Origin: RYN-230 sp963841695
GTDB lineage: Bacteria > Actinomycetota > Actinomycetes > Streptosporangiales > Streptosporangiaceae
Direction of reading: 5' to 3'
Assembly: GCA_963841695.1 (NCBI GenBank)
Contig: CAWJDQ010000015.1
Location: 186,001 to 250,000, forward strand
DNA length: 64,000 nucleotides
Numbering within the stretch: the stretch's first letter is position 1; each line of letters starts with the position of its first letter. Under the pieces are notes generated by a model, which was not told the DNA's origin, made no database searches, and saw only the letters and a list, made by a program, of their open reading frames with translations. This document shows positions 18,095 to 27,368 of the stretch, one piece after another. The translations under genes and the position numbers were made by a program.

Positions 18095-19603
18095 GTGCCT
18101 GGTGATCATGCTGGTTCTGGCGATGAGGTGCTGGCTGCGCTGGTGGCCTCGCTGCGCGCGTGAGCTGGCTGATTCGCAGGCCGCTTTGGTGCAGGCCGTC
18201 GCGGAGCTGGCACGGGCGCGGGAGCAGATCGCTGAGCTGGAGGCCCGGCTGAATCAGACGCCGCGCAATTCCTCGAGGCCACCATCGGCGGAGGGGCTGG
18301 GCAAGCCGCCGCCGCGGTCGCTGCGGAAGAAGAGCGGCCGGAAGCCGGGCGGGCAGGACGGGCATGAGGGCCGGACGTTACTGCAGGTGGCGAGGCCGGA
18401 CCGGGAAGTGCCGCATGAGCCGGCCTGCTGCGGCAGGTGCGGGGCGGGCCTGGCGGGCCGGCCGGTCACCGGGGTGGAGCGCCGGCAGGTGCTTCGATCT
18501 GCCGCCGGTGGCGGTGAAGGTGACCGAGCATCAGCTGATCGAGCGGGAATGCGGCTGCGGGCACCGCACCAGGGCCGTGGCCCCGGCAGGGGCGGATGGC
18601 CCGGTGCAGTACGGGCCGCGGATCGCCGCGATCATCATCTACCTCTATGCCGGGCAGTTCCTGTCGAAGAAGCGGACCGCGCAGGCGCTGGCCGAGCTGT
18701 TCGGCGTCCCGCTGTCGGCGGGCACGGTCGCGGGGATCACCGCCCGGGCCGCCGGGCGGCTGGGCGGCTTCCTGGAGCGGGCCCGGGAACAGATCGCCGC
18801 CAGTCCGGTGGCCGGGTTCGATGAGACCGGGTTCCGCGTGGAAGGGAGGCTGCACTGGGTGCACTGCGCCCGCACCGGCAGGTACACCCTGCTGATGGTG
18901 CACCCCCGGCGCGGGAAGAAGGCCATGGAGGCGATGGGCGTCCTGCCGTCCTTCGCCGGGGTCGCCGTTCACGACGCCTGGGCCCCCTACGACACTTACA
19001 CCGCGCCTGAGCATCAGCTGTGCTGCGCGCACGCGCTACGCGAACTGCAGGCCATCACCGACGTGGCGCCTGAGGGCGCATGGTGCTGGGCTGCTCAGGC
19101 CGCCGAGGCGATCACCGGGATGCAGAAACTGGTGAGCGAGGCGATCAGCCAGGGCCATGACGCGGCGGACCCGGCCGCGCTGGCCGCCTGGATCCGGACC
19201 TACCGCTCCGCGGCCCTGATCGGGGCCAGCCAGACCGCCGCCCGCTCCGGCAAGCTGATGAAAAAACACAACGCCCTGGCCCGCCGCCTGCTCGACCGCC
19301 AGGACGACTACCTGCAGATTCACCAGGGACTGGCGGGTGCCACCGGACAACAACGGATCCGAGCGCGACATCCGCATGATCAAGCTGAGACAGAAAATAT
19401 CCGGCTGCCTGCGCACCCTCACCGGCGCCCGGCAATTCTGCGCGATCCGCAGTTATCTTTCGACCGCCGCCAAGCACGGACTCAGCTTCTTCGACGCCCT
19501 TGTCATGCTCACCGAAGGCCAGCCCTGGATACCCCCGCCGCCTGATCACGAATGGCCAACCCTGATACCTGCTAAATCCATGTGGTCTATGTTGCGCTTA
19601 TGA
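18095..19603 (+). CDS. IS66 family transposase (TnpC-type), three +1 frameshifts
   Basis: The frames join into one TnpC. From GTG 18095 it reads a short N-terminal helix, then an ELADSQAAL coiled coil with LARAREQIAELEARLNQ, a basic linker, the zinc-finger-like CCGRCGAG and ECGCGHRT, and the DDE domain. That domain has VAGFDETGFRV (first Asp), VAVHDAWAPYDTY (second Asp) and WRVPPDNNGSERDIRMIKLRQK (Glu). The switches are at 18161 (GCG-T-GAG, where the original frame meets TGA), 18492 (GTG-C-TTC) and 19315 (CTG-C-AGA); all are +1. tnpA and tnpB, which often accompany TnpC, are absent. The DDE residues are all kept. Confidence 0.85.
18095..19603 (+). mobile_element. IS66-like insertion sequence (ends not resolved)
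   Basis: The transposase gene implies an insertion sequence of about 1.6 kb between a polysaccharide locus and an SDR gene. No perfect terminal inverted repeats or target duplications were recognised by eye in 17.9-18.1 and 19.6-19.7 kb. Confidence 0.6.
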
Positions 19604-19695
19604 GTCACGGCCATGAATAACAGATAACCGAAGACGGAGCACGCGGGGTACTGAGACCCTCAGTGGCGCAAGTGACAGGTGAGGCGTTGCGGACA

Positions 19696-20514
19696 TTAAG
19701 CCTGCTCGGTGGGGCGGATCAGCACCTCGTTGACCGCGACGTGCCGCGGCCTGGTCACGATGTAGGTGATCATGTCCGCGATGTCCTCGGCTCCCATCGG
19801 CTGCATGCCGGAGACCTGGCCGCGCATGGCCTCGAGCACCTCGGGCCGGTTGTGCCCGGCCAGCTCGGTCGCGGTGGCCCCGGGCTCGACCAGCGAGACG
19901 CGCACGTGCCGCTGGGTGACCTCCAGGCGCAGCGCCTCACTGAACGCGCCGATGCCGTGCTTGGTCAGGTTGTAGACCGCGCTGCCGTTGCGGGCGATCC
20001 GGCCGGCCGTCGAGCTGATGTTCACCATGTCGGCGACCTGGCGTGGCCCGTCCTCGGCCGCCCGGAGCAGATGCGGCAGCGCCGCGTGCGCGCAGTAGAG
20101 CAGCCCCATCACGTTCAGGTCGACCATCCGCTGCCATTCCGACAGCGGCGCGCCGACCGCCGGCCCCAGCAGCATCACGCCCGCGTTGTTGACCAGCGTG
20201 TCGAGGCGGCCCAGCTCAGCGACCGTCCGCTCGACCGCGTCCGTCGCCTGCTGCTCGTCGGTGATGTCCGACTCCAGCACGAGCACGGTCCCGCCCTGCC
20301 CGCGGATGCCCGCCGCGAGCTCCTCCAGCCGGTTCTTGCGCCGGGCCGCGACGGCAACAGCCGCCCCCTCACTCGCGAGCGCGATGGCCGTGGCCGCGCC
20401 GATGCCGCTGGACGCCCCGGTCACCAGCGCGACCGTGCCATCCAGCCGGTCAGGCGTCGTCCGCCCCCGGCCCGCAGCGGGCGCCGCCTGGTCAAAGAAG
20501 GGTGTCTCGGGCAT
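19696..20514 (-). CDS. Short-chain dehydrogenase/reductase
   Basis: The product is a classical SDR: the cofactor loop VTGASSGIGAATAIAL, LVNNAGVM, catalytic Ser in MVNISSTAG, and the YNLTK (YxxxK) pair. After the Arg-rich cofactor loop (VAARRKNRLEEL) NADP is likely preferred. The start at ATG 20514 is supported by GAGGAG seven bases upstream; the ORF extends to 20553 without a better site. A GntR regulator lies upstream on the same strand, 145 bases away, and may control it. Substrate unknown. Confidence 0.88.
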   Translation of the reverse strand: MPETPFFDQAAPAAGRGRTTPDRLDGTVALVTGASSGIGAATAIALASEGAAVAVAARRKNRLEELAAGIRGQGGTVLVLESDITDEQQATDAVERTVAELGRLDTLVNNAGVMLLGPAVGAPLSEWQRMVDLNVMGLLYCAHAALPHLLRAAEDGPRQVADMVNISSTAGRIARNGSAVYNLTKHGIGAFSEALRLEVTQRHVRVSLVEPGATATELAGHNRPEVLEAMRGQVSGMQPMGAEDIADMITYIVTRPRHVAVNEVLIRPTEQA

Positions 20515-20658
20515 GACTAAGCTCCTCAAATCCACTGCTGTCGCCGTCCCCACCGCCGCGCCGCTCCAACCAGCACCCAGCCGAGGGACTACCTGAAGGA
20601 TCCTCCGTTGCCACCCCAGTATAAACGGAGCTTCCTCCGGTTAAAGATGACCGCCGGG

Positions 20659-20922
20659 CTATGCCTGCTGTCCCTGGTCGCCGGTGATGAAGGTGCCCTT
20701 GCCGACCACGCTAGTGACCAGGCCGCGTTCGCGAAGTTCCCGCATCGCCCGCCGGACCGTCAGGTAGGCAACACCCCACTGCTCAGCCAGATCCCGTTCG
20801 GCCGGCAGGCGGGACCCTTTCTTCAGTTGCCCAGACGCCACCCGAGCCGCCACATAGTCCGCGATCTGGATATAGATGGGCACTGGCGAGGCCGCGTCGA
20901 TCGTCAGGTGCTCACTAGCCAT
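20659..20922 (-). CDS. Single-domain GntR family transcriptional regulator
   Basis: The product of about 87 residues is a GntR winged helix without an effector domain: PVPIYIQIADYVAARVASGQL, then SRLPAERDLAEQWGVAYLTVRRAMRELRERGLV and VGKGTFI. Small GntR proteins of this kind occur in actinobacterial regulatory modules. ATG 20922 is chosen to fit the family length; another in-frame ATG at 20934 is possible. The divergent small gene at 21006 and the imperfect inverted repeat between them suggest autoregulation. Confidence 0.82.
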   Translation of the reverse strand: MASEHLTIDAASPVPIYIQIADYVAARVASGQLKKGSRLPAERDLAEQWGVAYLTVRRAMRELRERGLVTSVVGKGTFITGDQGQQA

Positions 20923-20971
20923 GTTGATCAACATAAAGCACAGCTGACCTGCTAAAAGACATGCGATGCTA

Positions 20972-20997
20972 TACATGGCGATGCATGGCTGTGTATC
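20972..20997. promoter_or_regulatory. Imperfect inverted repeat, possible GntR operator
   Basis: Between the divergent GntR gene and the small gene at 21006, ATACA and TGTGTAT flank a centre with two ATGC/CATGG copies, giving an imperfect dyad of about 26 bases. Its position suits an operator for the GntR protein; binding is inference only. Confidence 0.35.
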
Positions 20998-21005
20998 CTC
21001 GGAGC

Positions 21006-21227
21006 ATGACTGAGGATCCCCCAGCGCGCTTACACACAGGAAGCAAGGCGCGGGCTACGGACGCATTGTCGCCCTGGCGCGCCCGCTGCCAGATTGCGTT
21101 CGCCCAGGAAACGGGAGCGTGGGTGGCGGTAGAGCGACCCACACCAACGGCACAGAACGTGCTCATCGGCCGCACCGTCGAAGAGTTGGCGGCCAAGCTT
21201 GCCGCAGAGTACGGAACCCCGACGTGA
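21006..21227 (+). CDS. Small protein of a GntR/DUF397-type module, function unknown
   Basis: The 73-residue product runs from ATG 21006 to TGA 21225-21227. It is rich in Ala/Arg/Glu, with a likely beta-strand segment (WVAVERPTPTAQNVLIG) and a C-terminal helix (TVEELAAKLAAEYG). The next gene starts at GTG 21224, overlapping the stop codon (GTGA), so both are co-translated. No catalytic or DNA-binding motif is seen. Confidence 0.6.
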   Translation: MTEDPPARLHTGSKARATDALSPWRARCQIAFAQETGAWVAVERPTPTAQNVLIGRTVEELAAKLAAEYGTPT

Positions 21228-21394
21228 CGATCGAAGCCGTGCCGTGCAGCCACGCCGGTTGCGTGGACCTCCGAGACTCGCGCTATCCCGACCACGACGT
21301 ACTGCACATGTCCACCGGGGAATGGATCGAGTTCCTGGACGCGGTGAAGAGGGGAGACTTCGACCACTTACGCGGCCCAGCCAAGCCCGTCTGA
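21224..21394 (+). CDS. DUF397 domain protein
   Basis: The 56-residue product matches the C-terminal part of the DUF397 consensus: a first strand with cysteines (AVPCSHAGCVDLRDSRYP), then VLHMSTGEWIEFLDAVKRGDFD, against the family pattern RDSKDPDGPVL-FSPAEWxAFVxGVRxGEF. DUF397 proteins accompany XRE or GntR regulators in actinobacteria, where some act as small antagonists. It overlaps the upstream gene by four bases. It is short and may lack the usual first segment. Confidence 0.72.
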   Translation: MTIEAVPCSHAGCVDLRDSRYPDHDVLHMSTGEWIEFLDAVKRGDFDHLRGPAKPV

Positions 21395-21547
21395 GCGTTG
21401 TCCCCAACTACTGCCGGTAGCCGTGCCGCGACGGATGACCCTGGTCTTCGAGCCACACCCGGGGCAAGCGGCACACACATGCCACTTGCCCCGGCCGCTA
21501 CAACGTCAACGGCAGTTCAACGTGGACAGCAAGGATGGGTACACAAC

Positions 21548-21832
21548 TCAGCTGAAGAGGCAGAGCTCCAGGATCAGAGCTTCAACGGCCCCTTCCCGCT
21601 CCTCTGGCTTCCCGTACCTCACCGAACGGCCGATCTCGGTCCCTATGTCGAACTCGTCGAGGTAGCGGAAGATCCCCTCACGGCCGTGCCCCAGCGCGAT
21701 GTCGTACCCGAGCAGGAGCGCAGCGTGATGCATCTCGGGTGTCGCCACCCTGTTGAGCACAGTCCGCATGACCCGGCCCTTGAGACCGCGGGCCCGTTGG
21801 GTGATCCACTGACGGCGATGGCGTCCCCTCAC
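21548..21832 (-). CDS. Hypothetical protein, weakly supported
   Basis: The 94-residue ORF has a basic N-terminus and then a more regular part, LGYDIALGHGREGIFRYLDEFDIGTEIG, ending in EALILELCLFS. The amino-acid composition is reasonable for a real protein, but no family is recognised and no ribosome binding site stands out. A gene remnant is an alternative. Confidence 0.35.
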   Translation of the reverse strand: MRGRHRRQWITQRARGLKGRVMRTVLNRVATPEMHHAALLLGYDIALGHGREGIFRYLDEFDIGTEIGRSVRYGKPEEREGAVEALILELCLFS

Positions 21833-22392
21833 GCTGTACGCGTGTGTCTAACATGCCTGGCCTCTTTCGTTAGCAGGGTCGGTCCCGGCCCGGCCAGGCT
21901 TCCCCCCCAGCCGCGCCCACTATCTAACAGAGAGACGCGTAACCGTCGCTCTGGGTGTACAGGGACTTGACACGGGATACGCCACGATCAACGCCAGGGA
22001 CCACGTGGTGCCACTGGCAGGAACGCGAACACTGCGCCAGGATGCCTGTCTTCTGGCTCCCGGCTCCACCAACACAGGCTGGGCGGATCATGTCCAGGCC
22101 GGGCACTGATCGGCCTCCACGAATGACGCAGTTCAGAAACCTGGCCAGTTGCAGCTGATTTGGTCTCCAGTTACCGGCCGCCAGGCATCCCGGTGACGCC
22201 CGGTAGCGAATGCTGCATGCCTTGCCGGATCTCTCCCTGCATGATCTGCGCCGACTTAGCATCACCCGTTGTGGGCCCAACAGTGTGTCCGCCGCGCAAG
22301 GGCCTCTGTTGGGTTCAGCACTGGCTGGATGCAAGATCACGGCCTCCGGCCGGAGTACAACGGCCGCTTCAGCTTAGACCAGCCGACCGAAG
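21833..22392. other. Intergenic region without a supported gene
   Basis: Lower-GC sequence with several short ORFs on both strands, none with a recognisable family or ribosome binding site. It may be decayed DNA next to the insertion sequence and the second polysaccharide locus. Confidence 0.4.
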
Positions 22393-24123
22393 TCAATCCC
22401 GCGGCGCTATCGCGATTCTGGCCCGCACCCCGGTTGCCGGGCGTATCAGTAAGCGGACCGCCCCTGACAGTCCTGTGGATTCCGATCTCAGTCCACACCC
22501 GAGATGCCGTTGTCGGCACGACAGATGCCGGAGAAACCGGACCTCCCGAAACGCCCCTTCGAGCCGGGAGTGGTTGCGGCGCGTGCCAAGCGCCATCGCG
22601 GTGATGAGGCAGGCGCTTAGGCCCATCAGGAGCAGTGGGATAAAAGTTGGACCATTAGCGGCGACGCGCCAAAACGCCAGTATCACCCATGCGAGCCCGG
22701 TGCCACCGTTCCACAGAGCTATACCCAGCCACACACGGCGCGTACCGGATTTCCGTTTGCTACTGCCGTGGTCTGCCACCCCAATTGCTTACGGCGGCAG
22801 ATGTCCCATATCGCAAATAGGTGTGACCACCCGTACAGCAACTTCGCGGCGAAGGCTTCAAGGCCGTATTGGCATCGTTTTTCACGCCGGGAAGACGACC
22901 GTACCATAGAGAATTGACGGCAGGAGAAGCCCATAGTTGGCCAGTCGCACCTCTTGAGGCATGAAGGTCAGGAGAATCAGGGGAATCGACTGAGCAGCGA
23001 ACGTAAAAATTGCCGTGTGTACATAATAAAAGAGACCAGACAGATAGCCGCAGCGAGTTCGCCAGCGCATCCGCATAGTCCAGAACTTCCGGGAACCGAT
23101 TAGTGACATGGATCCAGCGCACCACCGGTACTGCTGCGTGAGAAATGAATCCGGGTCCGACGGGCAAAGTCCCGTGGCTAGGGGAACTGGGATGTAGCGC
23201 AAGCGCCAGCCTGCACGTCGCAGGTCGAACCCTGTGTGGATGTCTTCGGAGTGCTCGATAGGCGTGGTGCCCCCATTAACTGCTAGCGCAGTTCGCCGGT
23301 AGACCGCGCAGGAGCCCACGCACATGGCCCCATCGTGCCGATCCAGGGAAACCTGGATAAGCCGGTAGAACAATTCCTGCACCGCACCAGCCCCGCGTTC
23401 CACCCATGACATGGCTCCGCGAGTCCGGAAATACTGTGGGGACTGCACAATGCCCAAGGTAGAATCAGCGTCAAAATAAGGCAAAAGTTCGCTGGGAAGG
23501 TCTGAACGCGGAGCAAAGTCAGCATCCAGGAGCAAGACGAAGTCGCCGGTGGATCGGGTAAAGCCGTAGCGGAGATTCCCAGCCTTTTTCAACCGCCCTC
23601 GATCTGGGCGGGCAAGATAAGTGAATTCAAAGTCGGCCGCCATAACACGTACCTGATGGCTGCCTCCGTCGTCAAGCACGTATGCAGTCGCGGTACCGGA
23701 ATAAGCCTTTATCAGCTCAAGGACATGTATCCACGTGTTCTCAAGTACATCCAATGGCTCACCGCAGACGGGTAGGAAGATATCCAGCGAAGGATGGCGA
23801 ACTGGCCGCCACGAAGTGACGAGTTTGCGATGCGCGACTGCGTCGAATCCGCTAGTCCCAATATTTACGTAAATTGAAATCATAAAATAGATGATGCTAA
23901 ATACCACAAAAGGTATGTATATCCACATAAACAACGGGTTAAGGAAAACAAAGCGGACTTGACTAACGATCAGTGCTCCGAAACTGATAAGAGTGCTAGC
24001 TACGATCAGCCAGACCCCCCGCTCCGCATAATCATACTTTTCCGCATCCGTCGGAGGTACAGGCAGTCGGGAGCCACACCTGTGTCGGCCTGAAGTCGGC
24101 TTTCGATCAAGTATGGTTACCAT
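22393..24123 (-). CDS. Cellulose-synthase-like family 2 glycosyltransferase, +1 then -1 shift near the C-terminus
   Basis: Two N-terminal transmembrane helices (GVWLIVASTLISFGALIV, IYIPFVVFSIIYFMISI) precede the core: DIFLPVCGEP, YVLDDGG, LLLDADFAPR (DxD), HSEDIHTGFDL with the catalytic Asp, and QQYRWCAGSMSL (Q/RxxRW). Further helices follow. The main frame stops at TGA 22882 right after TVVFPA. The continuation YGLEAFAAKLLYGWSHLFAIWD, typical of the family, is one base later (extra T at about 22884), and near 22790 the original frame returns with WLGIALWNGGTGLAWVILAFWR. It overlaps the upstream PMT-like gene by 17 bases. A beta-glucan or related polymer synthase is likely. Confidence 0.75.
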
Positions 24124-26041
24124 GATGATCTCTTCCTCCTCGACGCCGCCCCGACTCGTAACGCCATATCTCGATCACCTTGTGACCCCAATGTGGGATA
24201 GGTATGGTATCGATGTCCTTATAACCCGGAGTTATTCTGAGAGCGCGAACGAGCGTCTCATAGAGTTGCGGATTCTCGCTTGGATCAACTTCCAAGATTG
24301 AGAAATAATGATTGTATATCGCTTGAGTATAGGCAGGCGGCCCGCTAAGCAACCGTCTCTGAGCGGGATCCCAGTAATTGAAATACCACGCCCCCACAAA
24401 CCCTCCAGCCTCACCTGCAGGTACTTTGTTGATCAGATAATAAGCAACCACATTGTCTGATGTAACGAGGCACGGACAGGAGGCAGCGGGTATTAGCCTC
24501 CCCAAAATCGTTGTAGCTTTGGTCATGTTGGGCCAGCCTTCAGGGAACAGCGCGTTCGCCTGGATCACGCCACTGAAAAGCACTACAACAACCGCCGCAG
24601 CGATGACACGCCAGCCCTTGGACCGACAGAGATCCGATGCACTAGCGAGAACGTAGCCAGCTGCGATCGAACCGAACCAGGCACCGAAGTCTACGTGCTT
24701 CTGAAGCGAGACTGTCGTATGTATCTGCGCTTGATGTAGGGGAGCGAGCAGGAGAGCAATAGCCAGCGTGAAACATATTAGTCCAATTCTTCGCGATTCG
24801 CGAAACCCAACACCAATAGCTATAACGGCGAGGGCAGGCACCAATCCGAGCCAGGCTAGCGATTCGATTAGAACGAGGCTTGGAGTCGCGGTATTGCCAT
24901 TCACTTGTCGCGCCAAGGTAGTGAAGAGAATGCCACGAATGTAAGACTCGCCAGCGAAGTGAAACAATGTTATAGCTAGCGGTACAGCCACGTATACGCC
25001 AAAGCGACTTCCACGCAGAGTTGCACGCAACCAGCCACCGCGCTCAGCGGTGAGCATGACAAGCGCAACAACCACGGGATCCCACAAAAGGGCAGCGTAT
25101 TTCGTCGCGTCTGCAAGGGCCAGCGTCAGCCCACTCATAATGAGGAACAGCTCACTTGCCCTCCCGTGCCCTCGGATGACGAGCCACGAAGTGAGCGCGA
25201 TAAGAAAAAGCGCCATCGGGTCATAAGTGGCGAAGGCGCTGAGAAATTGCGTAGGGCCGAGAACAGCAAACACAGCCGATCCAGCCACCGCGGCGGTCCG
25301 CCCGAAGAGCCTCGAAGCCGAGAAGTAGAGCAAACTAGTGGCACCGAGCATAAAACCCAGGCTCAGTAGCCGGGCACCGGCGAGGCCCCCAAGGGTGTCT
25401 GCGATCGCGCCAAGCGGTGGATATAGGACCGGCGCTCCAGAGAAGTACGTTGGAAATGGGTCAATAGATTTTGCGAGAGGCACCCCATGCAGCCATTGCG
25501 TAATTTCAAGATGTCCTGCCCACAGGTACAGCGCTTCATCCATGAAGGCCGTGTTAGACCAGATCAGCCTGAGAGACAGCACTATCTGGAGGGCCAGGAT
25601 TCCCATCAGCGGCCATGACAGCGTTCTTCCGCTGTGCAACGCGTGAGCGCGGCCGAGACCAGCTGGTCGTTGCCGTCTGAGCGATCGCGGCGCCGAGCCG
25701 CTTGGTCCATCTACTGGTTGACACGTCGGAGAGTTGGAAGATTTAGGCCGTGCTGGTGTGGCGATCCCGGAGCGGTCCTGCAACAAGACCGGTGGTTCAG
25801 AGTACGTAACAGAATGGTCCATCACCGGAAGCGTCATGGTTGCCGCGGTGCCGTTTGCTACATCGATCAGCCTGTCCAGCGCGTCCTGCTGCGAAGCAGC
25901 AAAACTACTTCCGTTAGGAGCCAGACGAAAGCGCCCGAGGAGCCTTTGGTGCCCTCCGGATACGGCTCCTGACATCGACGCCGGCGATTCTGTTCCCTCG
26001 GATTCTGCTGGCGTGGTAGCTCTGCCGGTATCAGTACTCAT
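24107..26041 (-). CDS. PMT/ArnT-like membrane glycosyltransferase (GT39/GT83 fold)
   Basis: The product of about 644 residues from ATG 26041 (an upstream start at 26098 is also open) has a 130-residue disordered N-terminus. Around 10 to 12 transmembrane helices follow. After the first is the luminal loop with the acidic pair NTAFMDEALYLWAGHLE, the signature position of polyprenol-phosphate-sugar-dependent transferases. A C-terminal extracytoplasmic part contains NVVAYYLINKVPAGEAGGF and YWDPAQRRLL. Upstream lies a polyprenol-phosphate mannose synthase, the expected donor maker. Likely role: transfer of mannose or another sugar to a protein or glycan outside the membrane. Confidence 0.72.
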   Translation of the reverse strand: MSTDTGRATTPAESEGTESPASMSGAVSGGHQRLLGRFRLAPNGSSFAASQQDALDRLIDVANGTAATMTLPVMDHSVTYSEPPVLLQDRSGIATPARPKSSNSPTCQPVDGPSGSAPRSLRRQRPAGLGRAHALHSGRTLSWPLMGILALQIVLSLRLIWSNTAFMDEALYLWAGHLEITQWLHGVPLAKSIDPFPTYFSGAPVLYPPLGAIADTLGGLAGARLLSLGFMLGATSLLYFSASRLFGRTAAVAGSAVFAVLGPTQFLSAFATYDPMALFLIALTSWLVIRGHGRASELFLIMSGLTLALADATKYAALLWDPVVVALVMLTAERGGWLRATLRGSRFGVYVAVPLAITLFHFAGESYIRGILFTTLARQVNGNTATPSLVLIESLAWLGLVPALAVIAIGVGFRESRRIGLICFTLAIALLLAPLHQAQIHTTVSLQKHVDFGAWFGSIAAGYVLASASDLCRSKGWRVIAAAVVVVLFSGVIQANALFPEGWPNMTKATTILGRLIPAASCPCLVTSDNVVAYYLINKVPAGEAGGFVGAWYFNYWDPAQRRLLSGPPAYTQAIYNHYFSILEVDPSENPQLYETLVRALRITPGYKDIDTIPIPHWGHKVIEIWRYESGRRRGGRDHHGNHT

Positions 26042-26257
26042 CACATTCCGCGTAGATTTTCTGGTACCTGGAGTTAATGTGAAACGAACCGGCTCCACCG
26101 TGAGGCTGCGTGACTGTTGTAGAGCCGCAGGAAACTGTGATCGATGGGCGCTTCATGAATGCGACATGAGAAGGCTAAAGACGTGCAATGGAGTTCTTCA
26201 TGGCTTCTTTCTATCGGCCGCAATTCTTTCCACTCGAAGTGGATTGCCTGACAGAGT

Positions 26258-27124
26258 TCAATCCCGGCCGCCCATGTGAAGCGGAGTGGAGTCGTGAGGC
26301 GACACCACCTCCAAGTTTCTGGGCCGCGCAGCAAATCCCCACCTCGTAATCCTCCACAGGGCCTCGATGATGATGGCGCTGCTCATCTTGCTAGTCCCGC
26401 GCTCACGCTCTACGAACGTGATAGGTACCTCGGTCACCGTCAGTCCGGCCCGGAGGGCGCGCATCGTCAGATCTACCTGGAAGCAGTAGCCCTGGGAGCC
26501 CACCTGGTCCAGTTCTAGGAGCCGAAGGGCGCTGTCTCGGTAAGCGCGATAGCCCGCGGTGACATCCCGTAGTCTGATTCCGAGCATCATTCGTGCATAG
26601 GTATTGCCGCCCTTGGACAACAATTGCCGAGATTTCGGCCAGTTCCTGACCTCGCCGCCCGCAACCCAACGTGATCCGATCACCACGTCGGCTTGTACCA
26701 GGGCGTCGAGCAGATCGGGTAGTTGCTCGGGCTGGTGGGACCCGTCTGCGTCCATTTCCACTACTGCGCCATAGTGCTCGTTTAGCGCCCAGCGGAATCC
26801 GTCAATATACGCCGCGCCGAGCCCATTCTTGTGAGTCCGATGGAGTACGTGGATGCGGGAGTCCTGGCACGCCAACTGGTCAGCGAGCTGTCCTGTACCA
26901 TCGGGACTGTTATCATCCACGATCAGAACATCAGCGCCAGGCACTGAAGCATGTAGCCGACTGACTATCGCCTGAAGGTTCTCCCGCTCGTTATAGGTCG
27001 GGATGATGACCGCCACGCGTGTGACGAGACCCCCTGAGGAATCTGTCCTGGCCAGTTCTCCACTAGGGGCGCTGGTGCACACTGATCTCCGCGTTGACGA
27101 TCTAGCATCGTCGCAGTGCTTCAT
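26258..27124 (-). CDS. Polyprenol monophosphomannose synthase-like GT2
   Basis: The product starts at ATG 27124, four bases after GAGGGGGG. The core is DPM1-like: VAVIIPTYNERENLQAIV, VLIVDDNSPDGTGQLAD, VVEMDADGSHQPEQLP (DAD), VVIGSRWVAGGEVRNWP, and FVERERGTSKM, all characteristic. No membrane domain is present, as in the actinobacterial Ppm1 D2-type enzyme. It transfers mannose from GDP-mannose to polyprenyl phosphate on the cytoplasmic face. A PMT-like transferase gene follows 160 bases downstream, so the pair may act in glycan or protein mannosylation. Confidence 0.88.
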   Translation of the reverse strand: MKHCDDARSSTRRSVCTSAPSGELARTDSSGGLVTRVAVIIPTYNERENLQAIVSRLHASVPGADVLIVDDNSPDGTGQLADQLACQDSRIHVLHRTHKNGLGAAYIDGFRWALNEHYGAVVEMDADGSHQPEQLPDLLDALVQADVVIGSRWVAGGEVRNWPKSRQLLSKGGNTYARMMLGIRLRDVTAGYRAYRDSALRLLELDQVGSQGYCFQVDLTMRALRAGLTVTEVPITFVERERGTSKMSSAIIIEALWRITRWGFAARPRNLEVVSPHDSTPLHMGGRD

Positions 27125-27368
27125 GTAGCCCCCCTCTGTCGCAGCCGGGCCCGGCATGGGTACGCCGGTACCGGCCGTGAGACAAAGCAGAAGCAAGACG
27201 CGTGGGAGCCGGAACTAGAGTACAGATGTCGGTAAATAGCTTGTTACAAGCGCAAGAGTGCAGGTGTCCACGGACGGCCCGACAGCAGGGCACAGCTTGC
27301 GAATTGATATGTCGCCGACGGCAGGTCTTATATGCCTATATGGGGGGTCGAAGGTTCGACAGCTTGCG

